64,000 nt of DNA from Stenotrophomonas nematodicola (GTDB lineage Bacteria; Pseudomonadota; Gammaproteobacteria; Xanthomonadales; Xanthomonadaceae), in assembly GCF_009467805.1 (NCBI RefSeq), contig NZ_WIAY01000006.1, positions 186,001 through 250,000 on the forward strand, in the 5' to 3' direction. Positions 1 to 7,812 of this stretch are shown here, in pieces (positions within the stretch are counted from its first letter, which is position 1; every line of letters starts with the position of its first letter). A program made the position numbers and the translations under genes. Below the pieces are notes generated by a model that ran no database searches, was not told the DNA's origin, and worked only from the letters and a program-made list of their open reading frames with translations.

Positions 1-78
1 TCCTTCTTGGTTAGATTGTATGGCTCTCGGACCGCGGCCTATGGGCCCGGCGCGTGTCCGACGTGACCGTGGCCATCC

Positions 79-405
79 CTACCGCTTGATCTTCTTCAGC
101 AACCAGAGCGCCGCCTCGGCCCGTTCCTCTGGGGAGAGCTCCTCCAACGCCAAAATTACGTCGGCGGTGTGATCGTCCTTAGCCACTAGGTAGGCCATCG
201 GCACCTCCAGGGTGTCCGCCAGCTTGCCCAGCGCATCGAGATCGATGCCGCTCGTCTCGTTCTCGTAACGGTTCACTCGGCTGCTGGCCAGCTTCTTATC
301 AAGCCCCATAAGCACCCCCAGCGCGCGCTGGCTTGGGATGGCGCGGAGCTCTCTGGCCTGCTTCAGGCGAGCGGCAAATAGCGAACGGGGGGAAGCCTTG
401 GGCAC
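79..405 (-). CDS. XRE-family helix-turn-helix regulator
   Basis: A 108-aa protein whose first two thirds fit a Cro/C1-type DNA-binding domain: a lysine/arginine-rich N-terminus, a helix around ARLKQARELR, the RALGVLMGL segment (scaffold plus recognition helices around residues 27-47) and the VNRYENETSG motif typical of XRE proteins at about 44-53. The C-terminal part is acidic then basic (EELSPEERAEAAL, ending KKIKR) and may mediate dimerisation. It is transcribed divergently from the secreted-protein gene at 512, so it could control that promoter. Family assignment is firm; target and effector are unknown. Confidence 0.8.
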   Translation of the reverse strand: MPKASPRSLFAARLKQARELRAIPSQRALGVLMGLDKKLASSRVNRYENETSGIDLDALGKLADTLEVPMAYLVAKDDHTADVILALEELSPEERAEAALWLLKKIKR

Positions 406-511
406 GTGAACAGATGTTGAAAACTTGGGAAGACAGCATGACTTGGTCCCTCAATGCATGGCAGACTCTTCGTGAAATGTAGCACTCTCCCGACCAACGA
501 CAGGCGTTTTC

Positions 512-1288
512 ATGAAGAAGATCAAGACAAGGATGGCCGCCAGCTTGGCTGCGGCGTTGCTTTTGGCCGCCCAAGGCGCAGGCGCGCAAAGCCACCCTGA
601 GCAGGAAGAGGTTCCTAACAAGCCGGGCTTTTTCCGGCAGTTGGGCAGCAGCCTCAAGAACGCCGGGCAGCAGATGGTCGGCGTGAAGCCGGCCCAGGGC
701 GGCTTCAAGACCGATGGTGCCCCTGGTGCGATCTACACCCCGATCAGTGGCGCCAGCAAGCTGCCCAACCTCTTCAGGTCGGACAACCACCAACAGGCCC
801 AACTGGGAAAGCTCGATTGGCCCCGCGTCGCGTTGACGTTTCAGGAATGGGGCGCCTCTATGCCGTGCTGGACCGTTGAGGCCCGGATTTGGACCAGTTC
901 CACCGTCTCGACCACCGAGACGTTCAAGGCGTGCTCGGATGCCCCATTGAGGGAGACCGACGACCTCGGTGAGGTGGCCGAACTCAACGACGCGGCCCTT
1001 TGGAAGGGCAAAGACACGCTGCGCGGCATTCGGGTCCTGCCGAGCAAGCCGAACACCGGCACCCAGCGGTCGACCGGACCGAACCCGCCGGCGCAGCCGT
1101 TCCAGGTCAACGTGAGCCGGGATGCCGTGGCCAACCGTGCAGTCGAGGTCGCGCTACGCGCTGCCTGGGTTAGCGGCTTCATTCAGACCTCGGACCTCCA
1201 CCCGGGCCCGTCGGGAATCCTGACCCCATTTAGGGATGGCCGCATGTGGATCGCCGGGTTCAAGCCGGAAGGCAACCGCGACCGCTGA
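512..1288 (+). CDS. Secreted protein of unknown function
   Basis: A 258-aa protein with a clear Sec signal peptide: basic MKKIKTR, a hydrophobic run rich in Ala/Leu and a likely cleavage site after GAGAQ near residue 26. The mature part has two cysteines (in MPCWTV and FKACSD) that could form a disulfide, and no catalytic motif that I recognise. It is the first of three same-strand genes (512, 1329, 1631), all predicted exported or membrane-bound, so the set probably forms one envelope operon. The divergent XRE gene suggests regulated expression. Confidence 0.7.
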   Translation: MKKIKTRMAASLAAALLLAAQGAGAQSHPEQEEVPNKPGFFRQLGSSLKNAGQQMVGVKPAQGGFKTDGAPGAIYTPISGASKLPNLFRSDNHQQAQLGKLDWPRVALTFQEWGASMPCWTVEARIWTSSTVSTTETFKACSDAPLRETDDLGEVAELNDAALWKGKDTLRGIRVLPSKPNTGTQRSTGPNPPAQPFQVNVSRDAVANRAVEVALRAAWVSGFIQTSDLHPGPSGILTPFRDGRMWIAGFKPEGNRDR

Positions 1289-1328
1289 AGCACCCCGGGC
1301 CTTGCGCCCTCACCAAAAGGGAAACGAC

Positions 1329-1634
1329 ATGAAAGCATGGATCCTGGCCGCTGCGGCGGCCCTCACGCTGACTGCCTGCAGCGGTAAGCCCTCCGAAGCG
1401 GAGGCCAAGCAGGCACTGGCTGACCTGATGGCTCAGAGCGCATCGGCGCCTATCGTCATGATCGATGGGTTCACCCTGACGGGGTGCACGCCGGCGGAGG
1501 AGACGGACGGCTATCGGTGCGATACCCGAGGCACCGTCGTGATGGACGTGATGGGCAACCGAGTTCCGCTCCCCGTCGACAAAAACCTGCGCTATGCGAA
1601 GGTCGACGGCGCTTGGAGGGCCTACGTCCAATGA
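1329..1634 (+). CDS. Small lipoprotein of unknown function
   Basis: A 101-aa protein with a lipoprotein signal: MKAWILAAAAALTLTAC, lipobox LTAC, Cys at residue 17. The mature domain contains a GCTP and a YRCDTRG segment, two cysteines likely to pair in the periplasm. A longer frame begins upstream at 1236 but overlaps the previous gene and would bury the signal peptide; ATG 1329 follows a purine-rich AAAAGGGAAACGAC stretch, a fitting ribosome site. Its stop overlaps the next start (ATGA at 1631), implying translational coupling. Confidence 0.75.
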   Translation: MKAWILAAAAALTLTACSGKPSEAEAKQALADLMAQSASAPIVMIDGFTLTGCTPAEETDGYRCDTRGTVVMDVMGNRVPLPVDKNLRYAKVDGAWRAYVQ

Positions 1635-1984
1635 AGACTCAGTCTCCCTCCCGGCGCTTTGACGGCACCAAGGTAGAGCCTCGGGCTAAAAGGCTTATGA
1701 CGCCGCGAAGCCGCTTCTTCGCGTGGTATGCCTGCTCGCTCATCATGCTGGGGCCATTGGGGTTCGTAGTCGGCCCGCTGGGGGCCAGTTACATGACCGG
1801 GCGCGCCGAACGTGCATATCCCCAAGAAGCCTACGCGGCTCGGCAGCGCGATGTGGGGTTCAACGTCGGGCAGTGGTGGATCATGGGACTCTTGACCCTC
1901 CTTGGCGGGATCGGGACGCTCGTGCTGCTCCAAGCGCTACCGATGCTGGCCTTGGTGCTTTGGGCGCAGCTGGCTAACGGGTGA
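1631..1984 (+). CDS. Small inner-membrane protein, copy 1 of an island paralogue pair
   Basis: A 117-aa protein with two hydrophobic segments, about residues 31-53 (ACSLIMLGPLGFVVGPLG) and 82-110 (LLTLLGGIGTLVLL onward). It shares MTPRSRFFAWY, LGPLGFVVG and a GF...WW motif with the protein at 3347-3745 (MIPRDRFFWWY, LGPFGFVVG, GFAWWQRWVM), so the two are paralogues. ATG 1631 overlaps the stop of the lipoprotein gene; an internal ATG at 1697 marks where strong similarity begins and is an alternative start. Function unknown. Confidence 0.65.
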   Translation: MKTQSPSRRFDGTKVEPRAKRLMTPRSRFFAWYACSLIMLGPLGFVVGPLGASYMTGRAERAYPQEAYAARQRDVGFNVGQWWIMGLLTLLGGIGTLVLLQALPMLALVLWAQLANG

Positions 1985-2073
1985 GCAAACGGGGCCAGAC
2001 AAAGTTCGCCCGGTCTCGGTGCACTCGGTTGCCGGGCCGGTAACCCACCCCTCCCCGCCCTTAGCCTGCGCAA

Positions 2074-2108
2074 CGTCACGCCGTGAACCCCGAGAGCTCG
2101 GCGTGACG
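2074..2108. other. Perfect 10-bp inverted repeat in a gene-free gap
   Basis: CGTCACGCCG at 2074-2083 and CGGCGTGACG at 2099-2108 are exact reverse complements around a 15-nt loop. The hairpin lies in the 293-bp gap between the membrane-protein gene and the zinc-ribbon gene and has no T-run, so it is not a standard terminator. It could be an operator, a folded RNA or a recombination site. Apart from this hairpin I see nothing in 1985-2277. Confidence 0.4.
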
Positions 2109-2277
2109 GGAGGGCTTAGACACAAGCACACCAATGGAAAGAAGCCAACAGCTGCTGCGCGGCTCGATGTCTTCACAGACGACGACACAGAGTTGACCGA
2201 ACACTCACCGTTGGCAAACTTGCCAAGGTGTCTACTCCACGCCAGTTCGTCGAAGCCCGACGAGAGGCCACCGCGAA

Positions 2278-2529
2278 ATGCCATATACAGGCCTTTTCCT
2301 CCTACGCCATGCGTCCGCCGACTCTGACCGCGAAAGTGGCCTGGTAAGTAGGGTCACCGCGGTGAAAGCGACCTGCCTGAGTTGCGAGCGACTGGTGGAC
2401 GCCACCGACTCCCCGGATCTGGAAATCGTTACTGGGGGTGCGATTCTCTATTGCCGGGGCTGCGGGACTCGCCAAGTCATCAGCAATGCGCACTTCGATG
2501 AATTCTTGGCTCGCACGCGGAGGGACTGA
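2278..2529 (+). CDS. Small zinc-ribbon-like protein
   Basis: An 83-aa frame with CLSC at about residues 33-36 and CRGC at 59-62, spaced like a two-knuckle zinc ribbon. The start is uncertain: ATG 2278 has a distant GAGAGG upstream, while an in-frame GTG at 2361 would leave only the Cys-rich domain. No other domain is visible. It sits alone between a hairpin-bearing gap and a gene on the opposite strand. It may be a small nucleic-acid-binding or regulatory protein; this is inference from the cysteines only. Confidence 0.45.
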   Translation: MPYTGLFLLRHASADSDRESGLVSRVTAVKATCLSCERLVDATDSPDLEIVTGGAILYCRGCGTRQVISNAHFDEFLARTRRD

Positions 2530-2673
2530 ACCTCAGATGGATGTAGCTACCTTGCAACGGGCCTAATTTGTGGCTTGGTCGCCCCGCCGCGAGTATGAGC
2601 GAGGGCTTCGGCGCATGCGTTCGCAAGGGACGCCGGATTGGCTTGAACCAGATCGGCTGATGGCGTCCTAGCA

Positions 2674-3288
2674 TCAGATTGCTGCCACATCGGTGATGAT
2701 CGCCTGTCCGTTGCGCAGATCTGCCACCAGCAGCCGTCCCCCAGCCACGGTCCGACCCACGCTCTCGTTGAGGTAGGCTGCCTGCAGGTGGCCGGCCTCC
2801 AGGACGGCCTCAAGTTCGAAGCTGTCCGGACGCCCACGCAGCGGCTCCCCAGGCGACGCCATACCGCCTTCCAATGGCTGCACCCGTGCCGGACCACCGC
2901 CCGCATCCTTGGCATAGGCCGTGGCCATCATCCGGCCGTTCTTCGGCGACCAGCCGCCCAGAACGAGCTCGCTGTGCAAGATGCCCCTCGACATGCCCGC
3001 GTCCTCAGCCGCCTGAAGGTAGTTCGGCCAAAGATGATCCATGACTAGACCCAGCTCGGCCATGAGCTGCTCCATCGTGAAATCCGCGCGGAAGCTGGCC
3101 TGAAGGCACAGCTCGTAGATCTTCAAGAAAAACTGGGCGGAGCCACGACTGGCCAGCACCAAATTGTGTTGCGGGATGAGCAGCAGCTTGGCGCCCGCCG
3201 ACGACTTCTGAGTCAGTGCGTCCTCGGCCCACGTATCGACCGCGACGAGCAGCTGGTCAGCGCGTAGCAACACATTGAGGATGCTCAT
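2674..3288 (-). CDS. Hypothetical protein, possibly Ntn-hydrolase-like
   Basis: A 204-aa soluble protein without signal peptide. The N-terminus alternates short hydrophobic strands (LLVAVDT, KLLLIPQ, NLVLASRGS) followed by a long helix with FLKIYELCLQASF, an order reminiscent of proteasome-like Ntn-hydrolase folds; a second set of strands (LHSELVLGGWS, MMATAYAKD, LLVADLRNGQAIITDV) follows. No catalytic residue can be assigned by eye, so the fold is a guess. It runs opposite to its neighbours and is probably island cargo. Confidence 0.6.
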   Translation of the reverse strand: MSILNVLLRADQLLVAVDTWAEDALTQKSSAGAKLLLIPQHNLVLASRGSAQFFLKIYELCLQASFRADFTMEQLMAELGLVMDHLWPNYLQAAEDAGMSRGILHSELVLGGWSPKNGRMMATAYAKDAGGGPARVQPLEGGMASPGEPLRGRPDSFELEAVLEAGHLQAAYLNESVGRTVAGGRLLVADLRNGQAIITDVAAI

Positions 3289-3346
3289 GGGAGGGTCCCT
3301 AGCCGAAAGAAGAAGGCTATCGTCGGCCCGCCCAAACTGTCCATAG

Positions 3347-3745
3347 ATGCCCCTGCATTACTCGCTGATAGGCATCGAGCTATGGGTCCGCGCGCCCCTT
3401 CGGCCGACAGGAACCAAGGAGACCCATCCGCACCCCGCAGCTCGGAAGCTGATGATCCCGCGAGACCGTTTCTTCTGGTGGTATTCGGGAGCCTTGCTCC
3501 TCTTGGGACCTTTCGGATTCGTCGTCGGGCTGCTCATCGCCGGACGCGCAAGCCGGAAGGCGACCCTGGGGCATCCGGTCAAGGCGCGTGTGACCCAAGC
3601 CACGGACACGGGGTTCGCTTGGTGGCAGCGGTGGGTCATGGCCTCGCCGACCCAGCTAGGCGCGCTCTGGGTGTTCGGGCTGTTGAGTGGGTTGCTGATG
3701 TTCCTGCTTGTGCTTTATTCGCTGATTACCGTCCCTCAGCTTTAA
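3347..3745 (+). CDS. Small inner-membrane protein, copy 2 of an island paralogue pair
   Basis: A 132-aa protein with two hydrophobic segments (ALLLLGPFGFVVGLLI and LWVFGLLSGLLMFLLVLYSL). It matches the protein at 1631-1984 in the RDRFFWWY start of the conserved core, the LGPFGFVVG helix and the GF..WW..W..M motif; weak similarity also extends upstream (GTKE...P..ARKLM). ATG 3347 is the longest start; ATG 3452 coincides with the conserved core and is preceded by CGGAAG. Diverged duplication inside one island suggests a family with specificity variants, but function is unknown. Confidence 0.65.
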   Translation: MPLHYSLIGIELWVRAPLRPTGTKETHPHPAARKLMIPRDRFFWWYSGALLLLGPFGFVVGLLIAGRASRKATLGHPVKARVTQATDTGFAWWQRWVMASPTQLGALWVFGLLSGLLMFLLVLYSLITVPQL

Positions 3746-3765
3746 TCAAGTAAGCATGTGACGTG

Positions 3766-3792
3766 GAAAAAGGGCCCCGACTGAGGGCCCTT
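3766..3792. terminator. Bidirectional intrinsic terminator
   Basis: AAGGGCCC and GGGCCCTT form an 8-bp stem around CGACTGA. A run of five A on the left gives a U-run on the minus strand, so it best ends the two minus-strand genes at 3824-4170, and may also serve the plus-strand gene ending at 3745. Confidence 0.75.
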
Positions 3793-3823
3793 CATGCTTC
3801 ATCGTCTTACCATGGACCACGAC

Positions 3824-4042
3824 TCAATGGGTGTTAAGTCGTCTATTGTTCATCGCCTTTACAACCATCAAATCATCAGAAATGACTACCAAAGTGATGA
3901 TTAACGTCGGCACGAGCAGCGCAGCAATCTCAGGGAAGGCAACCCATCCAAGTGCGCAGCTTACGAACGTAGCAACTTGCGCAAGCAAAACGCCCCATAG
4001 GCGCAGCCGACCCCCGCGAGAGAGATTGCGAACATTATCCAT
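3824..4042 (-). CDS. Small two-helix membrane protein
   Basis: A 72-aa protein (MDNVRNLSRGGRL start) with two hydrophobic helices (LWGVLLAQVATFVSCALGWV and ALLVPTLIITLVVI). ATG 4042 is preferred over the upstream GTG/ATG choices because AAGGAAAG lies about 8 nt before it. It overlaps the 3' end of the gene at 3961-4170 by 82 bp in another frame, so the two are likely co-transcribed and possibly coupled. The stretch is visibly richer in A+T than the core genes. Could be a toxin-like or holin-like small membrane protein, but nothing proves this. Confidence 0.5.
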   Translation of the reverse strand: MDNVRNLSRGGRLRLWGVLLAQVATFVSCALGWVAFPEIAALLVPTLIITLVVISDDLMVVKAMNNRRLNTH

Positions 4043-4170
4043 GTGGTCTTTCCTTCTTGGTTGAACCCGAAGAACGGGATTACCCAAGCAGCAATAGCAA
4101 CAACTGAGAGATTGTCAAGGATTCCTGCAAACCCTTTAATCTGCTCATCATTTTTCCAGATACGTTTCAT
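3961..4170 (-). CDS. Small two-helix membrane protein, overlaps the next gene
   Basis: A 69-aa protein starting MKRIWKNDEQIKG with two hydrophobic segments (LSVVAIAAWVIPFFGF and WIMFAISLAGVGCAYGAF) and a basic tail (LRKLLRS). AAAGGGCAGG precedes ATG 4170 at usable spacing. Its last 82 bp are shared with the start of the second small membrane gene. Together with that gene and the terminator at 3766 it forms a compact two-gene unit. Function unknown. Confidence 0.5.
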   Translation of the reverse strand: MKRIWKNDEQIKGFAGILDNLSVVAIAAWVIPFFGFNQEGKTTWIMFAISLAGVGCAYGAFCLRKLLRS

Positions 4171-4229
4171 ATAGGCCTGCCCTTTAAATATTGTTAGTCA
4201 AAATAAGGTCTTGCCTTGCTACTTGAAGC

Positions 4230-5705
4230 TCATTGCCTCCTCGGGAGAAGGCGCAGAGCTTTCAACCCCACTGACTGTTTTCCCAGACCTCTCAGCTTTT
4301 CTGTCACCGTGAAAGCACGGCTGTATGTCGAATGATGCTCGTCATCAAGTTCGTGCCCGACGATCTGCGCCCTGAGCTCAGACACCACGCCAGCCCCCTG
4401 CAACTCCTGGATAAACGTCTTCCTGAGCGAATGGAATCCACGCTTAGCAGGCTCCCAGCCCCTCCCCACCTCGGAAAGGTGCCGACTAAACGCCTTGGTG
4501 ATCCAGTTGCCCTGCCCGTTCACCGCCGTGGCCTTGGCCGCCGGGAACAGCCTTGTCTCACCAGCCTCACGCTTCCCGTCGACCCACTCCAAGAGTCCCA
4601 TCTTGAGCAATTCGGGATGTAGCGGCACGGTGCGAAGGCTCACTTCTGTCTTGACTTTCTGGTGCTCGCCCTCGTCTGAGATCCGGATACACGGGATACC
4701 GTCCTCCTCAAACACGTCCTTGATGAGGAGCTGACCGACCTCCGACGCCCTGGCACCGGTGTAGAGCCCAATGAGAGAAGCCCAGCGGGCCGATTCGGAC
4801 AGTTTGGCCAGCGCCTCAGGAGCGAACAGGGCTTGAATCTGCGCACGATCGTAAGCTTTGAAGCCCAGCTTCTTCCGGGCGCGCTTTTCGCGCTGGGAGT
4901 AGCTCACATGGCCCGAAGCCGGGTTGTCACCCCGCGGGTAGTGACCAGAAGCCATGGCCCACTCGAAAAAGCCGCCCTTGCCGCCGATATAGGACTGTTT
5001 GTTCGTCAGGGTGGGCGTGGACGCCCCCTTCTCCCGCATGTCCTGATACCAACGGGCCAAGTCCGATCGCGTGATGGTGTGGACCTTGGCCTTCGGCCCC
5101 AAGAAGGCCACCAATGCCTCGATGGCCGTCTTCTTGATCGTGTAGGTCTTGGGGAGGGTTGAGGACTTGAGCGTCGCCAGGAACGCATCTCGCGCCTTTC
5201 CCAAGGCGATCGTCTCGATCGCTTGGGCCGGTGGTGCTGCAGATGCTCGGGTCGCCTGTGGCCATATCTCGCGGGCCGGCCCCCGGTGGGCTGCTTCAGG
5301 CTGCTGGAGCGTTGCCGCCATGGCCTCCAGCTCCATCAACTGCCGGTAGAGCTTCAAGTCCTTCGGACTGTCGATCTGCCACTGCTCCGTGACCGTCCCG
5401 TCCGTCGCCCGGGTGCGGTTCAACGTGAGTTCGCGCAGGTTCTCAGCGCTCGTCAAACGATCAATGAGAAGGTCAGCATCCGTTTTGCTGAGCTTGGCCA
5501 CGCGTTGATCCTTCAACTGTGCGAAGAGCCGAGCATAGCCTGCGCCCAGCACGACCGCACGCACGTGGGCCTGAACCAGGTCTTTCGTTCGAAGGGTTCG
5601 TTTGATCAGCCGGCAGTCGAGCACGGCTTGAAGGTCGACGGGAACACGCTGGACGAAAGACCAGCGACCGGTCTCGGACCGACTCAAATGGTGAGGGATA
5701 CGCAT
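4230..5705 (-). CDS. Tyrosine recombinase (island integrase 1)
   Basis: A 491-aa site-specific recombinase. The catalytic residues are all visible: Arg319 in TGARASE, His425 and Arg428 in FHSLRKT, His451 in IVGHE and the nucleophile Tyr461 in HHSTYSRA; a Lys-bearing beta-hairpin (HQKVKTEVSLRTV) lies near 350. The N-terminus (PHHLSRSETGRWSFVQRVPVDL) fits the DUF6538-type domain found before many phage integrase cores, followed by a SAM-like core-binding domain at about 165-265. The start codon lies 85 bp from the tRNA-like repeat at 5790. It presumably integrates and excises the left island. All active-site residues are intact. Confidence 0.93.
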   Translation of the reverse strand: MRIPHHLSRSETGRWSFVQRVPVDLQAVLDCRLIKRTLRTKDLVQAHVRAVVLGAGYARLFAQLKDQRVAKLSKTDADLLIDRLTSAENLRELTLNRTRATDGTVTEQWQIDSPKDLKLYRQLMELEAMAATLQQPEAAHRGPAREIWPQATRASAAPPAQAIETIALGKARDAFLATLKSSTLPKTYTIKKTAIEALVAFLGPKAKVHTITRSDLARWYQDMREKGASTPTLTNKQSYIGGKGGFFEWAMASGHYPRGDNPASGHVSYSQREKRARKKLGFKAYDRAQIQALFAPEALAKLSESARWASLIGLYTGARASEVGQLLIKDVFEEDGIPCIRISDEGEHQKVKTEVSLRTVPLHPELLKMGLLEWVDGKREAGETRLFPAAKATAVNGQGNWITKAFSRHLSEVGRGWEPAKRGFHSLRKTFIQELQGAGVVSELRAQIVGHELDDEHHSTYSRAFTVTEKLRGLGKQSVGLKALRLLPRRQ

Positions 5706-5789
5706 GCGATTGTCGCCTCTGCATGCTTTCCGTCTACCAATCAGGACACATCAAAAGTTCTTTTTTAGAATCAATGATTTATACGTGAT

Positions 5790-5804
5790 TGGCGGAGAGA
5801 GTGG
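5790..5804. other. Putative attachment site, distal copy (15 bp)
   Basis: TGGCGGAGAGAGTGG is identical to 10453-10467, the last bases of the tRNA-Ser gene including its encoded CCA. The two copies bound a 4.66-kb segment with a P4-type integrase. This copy also separates the two divergently oriented integrases and may serve as the proximal junction of the left island. Confidence 0.75.
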
Positions 5805-5922
5805 CAGCCTCCGCCATAATTCACGACCTTCCATGTCGAATCAGCAGAGCCGAGACTTCAGCAGCATCAAGGTTTTCGTTGTGTCACACGGCATCACCGT
5901 ATAGCATCCCAATGCATCAATT

Positions 5923-5943
5923 GATGTTGGGACAGATGTTGGG
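5923..5943. repeat. Candidate integrase arm-type site, left copy
   Basis: Two GATGTTGGG nonamers spaced by 3 nt; the same 21-bp arrangement with one mismatch occurs at 10377-10397. TCCCAA at 5908-5913 opposes TTGGGA at 5927-5932 around the 12-bp palindrome CATCAATTGATG, giving an imperfect inverted repeat just before the integrase start. In the circular form the two 21-bp copies would flank the core site. They may be arm sites, operators for the integrase promoter, or both. Confidence 0.55.
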
Positions 5944-5949
5944 GTAGGT

Positions 5950-7173
5950 ATGCCAAAGAAAGCAAACACGGGGCTGACAGCCGTCCAGGTGCCTGACCTA
6001 GGGCCGGGATTCCACGCAGAAGGCACCGTTACCGGCCTATACATGCGTGTAACCGCCAATGGGGCAAAGAGCTGGATTTTGCGCATCGTCATCAAAGGCC
6101 AGCGACGTGACATGGGCTTGGGCGGCTATCCTTCCGTAACCCTAGCGGACGCGCGGAAAGCAGCCCGCAAAGCCCGTGAAGCGGTGTCAGCAGGTACCGA
6201 TCCCGTGACGGACAGAGAAGCACGAAGAAATGCGCCCAAGCCTACCCCCGCCTTCCAATGGTGTGCAGAGCGAACCATTGCGGCCAAGAGGCCCGAATGG
6301 AAGTCGGCAAAACATGCCGCACAGTGGACTAGTACGCTTTCTGCGGATGCCTTTCCCATCATCGGGAGGGTTCCGGTAGATCAAATTGAACTATCGCACG
6401 TGCTCGACGTGCTCTCCCCCATCTGGACGGTCAAGAACGAGTCCGCCACGCGTCTGCGCTCTCGGCTGGAAGCGGTACTGGCCTGGGCCACCGCTTCCGG
6501 CTACCGCAAAGGCGACAATCCCGCGCGCTGGAAGGGGAACCTAGATGCGGTTCTGGCGAAACCCAGCAGGGTGGCAAAGGTAACCCACCACAAGGCGCTG
6601 CCAATCGATGAGATGCACAGCTTTGTAACTTCGCTCCGCTTGCAGCAAGGCATGGCAGCGCGGGCACTGGAGTTCCTGATTCTGACCGCTGCGCGATCCG
6701 GAGAGGTTCGCGGGGCCAAATGGCAAGAAGTGGACATAGCGTCCGCTGTGTGGACAGTGCCAGCCGACCGGATGAAGGCCAGCAAAGAACACCGGACGCC
6801 TCTCAGCGCGCGAGCAGTATCAATTCTTAAGGAACTGCCCCGCATGGCAGGCAGCGACCTTGTCTTTCCCGCACCCAGAGGAGGCATGTTGTCAGATATG
6901 ACCATCTCCGCCGTTACGCGCAGGATGCGAGTCAACGCCGTTCCGCATGGATTCCGCTCTACTTTTAGGGATTGGTGCAGCGAGCGAACAAGTTACCCGC
7001 GCGATGTGGCGGAGATGGCCTTGGCGCACACAATTGCGAACAAGGTTGAAGCTGCGTATCGACGGGGCGACTTGTTCAATAAGCGGACACTACTTATGAA
7101 TGACTGGGAAGCGTTCATAAATCGGAAGCCTGACATTGCAGACGTCATTTCGCTGAGGTCCCACACCGCATGA
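5950..7173 (+). CDS. P4-type tyrosine integrase (island integrase 2)
   Basis: A 407-aa integrase of the P4/CP4-57 group. The N-terminal arm-binding domain (DUF4102 type) is clear in GLYMRVTANGAKSW and DMGLGGYPSVTLADARKAA, about residues 25-80. Catalytic residues: Arg249 (TAARSGEVRG), His333/Arg336 (PHGFRSTFRDW), His360 (ALAHT) and Tyr370 (EAAYRRGDLF). It starts about 145 bp inside the left attachment repeat and overlaps the next gene by 4 bp (ATGA at 7170). Integrases of this group commonly target tRNA 3' ends, which agrees with the repeats found here. Intact by inspection. Confidence 0.95.
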   Translation: MPKKANTGLTAVQVPDLGPGFHAEGTVTGLYMRVTANGAKSWILRIVIKGQRRDMGLGGYPSVTLADARKAARKAREAVSAGTDPVTDREARRNAPKPTPAFQWCAERTIAAKRPEWKSAKHAAQWTSTLSADAFPIIGRVPVDQIELSHVLDVLSPIWTVKNESATRLRSRLEAVLAWATASGYRKGDNPARWKGNLDAVLAKPSRVAKVTHHKALPIDEMHSFVTSLRLQQGMAARALEFLILTAARSGEVRGAKWQEVDIASAVWTVPADRMKASKEHRTPLSARAVSILKELPRMAGSDLVFPAPRGGMLSDMTISAVTRRMRVNAVPHGFRSTFRDWCSERTSYPRDVAEMALAHTIANKVEAAYRRGDLFNKRTLLMNDWEAFINRKPDIADVISLRSHTA

Positions 7174-7730
7174 GTGCACACGTTCCCGACGCCCCCGAAC
7201 CGGAAGATGTCGAGAGGATGGACTGGGAAGCCTTCATTCGGCTATGGATTCACATAGATGTAGACAAAATTGAAGACATATCCAAACGTGCCAAGGCCGA
7301 CAAGCTTAACGCCAGTGAGGTCACCAAGCTCGACGAATATCTGAGCAGGTCACTAAGCGCCTACCGCAGCGGAGGTGAAGATGAATCAGCGGCGCTCTGC
7401 GAAGCGGCATGGGAGAGAGCAAATATGCTCAACCTCTATCTAACGAACCGCCTATCCATTGGCACAGGAGAGATTGTAAGGAGGTCAGCAAAGAAGGGTG
7501 GGCAGGTGAAAGCTAACGCCGCATTAGCGTCTTCAGCCCAGTACCAAGCCATTGCGGACGAAATATGGGCAGCCAACCCTAGAATTAGCAAATCAGGTGT
7601 AGCGGAACGTATAGCGGAAAAGTTCATTCAGAGCTATCTAGACGAGCGCGGTCTGGGCAGGGAGTCAAAATCAAAGGCAATGAAGACACTTCAGGACACC
7701 ATCCGGCGAAAGATAAAAAAGCCAAGCTAG
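7170..7730 (+). CDS. Hypothetical helical protein of the integrative element
   Basis: A 186-aa, largely helical and charged protein. The middle carries RRSAKKGGQVKANAALASS, a basic patch, followed by a segment (NPRISKSGVAERIAEKFIQ) that could be a helix-turn-helix, then a basic C-terminus (RRKIKK). The start overlaps the integrase stop by 4 bp, so translation is likely coupled. Similar small proteins often follow integrase genes in islets of this size. A DNA-binding role is possible but not shown. Confidence 0.65.
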   Translation: MSAHVPDAPEPEDVERMDWEAFIRLWIHIDVDKIEDISKRAKADKLNASEVTKLDEYLSRSLSAYRSGGEDESAALCEAAWERANMLNLYLTNRLSIGTGEIVRRSAKKGGQVKANAALASSAQYQAIADEIWAANPRISKSGVAERIAEKFIQSYLDERGLGRESKSKAMKTLQDTIRRKIKKPS

Positions 7731-7812
7731 TTCGGAGTTGGCAAAGGCAGGGGTAACGCCAAAAGGCATTCAGCACAATGCAGCCTCTTCTGGCCGCATA
7801 GCGTTTCATTCA

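Larger units (their letters stand above)
1..5789. mobile_element. Left genomic island, partial (second element stacked at tRNA-Ser)
   Basis: This stretch holds a tyrosine integrase next to the tRNA-derived repeat at 5790, an XRE-type regulator and a set of small envelope proteins of unknown function on both strands. None are housekeeping genes. The integrase (complement 4230-5705) starts 85 bp from the repeat, as expected for an island whose integrase lies beside its attachment site. The other end is not in the window, so size and boundaries are inferred. Bases 1-78 hold nothing I can identify. Confidence 0.55.

Noticed and set aside
1..12. 12-bp match (TCCTTCTTGGTT) to 4048-4059
   Set aside because: Too short and not placed near comparable features; most likely chance.
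1977..2108. Integron-type attC site in the left island
   Set aside because: A hairpin is present, but the paired core sites of attC and a repeated cassette layout are missing.
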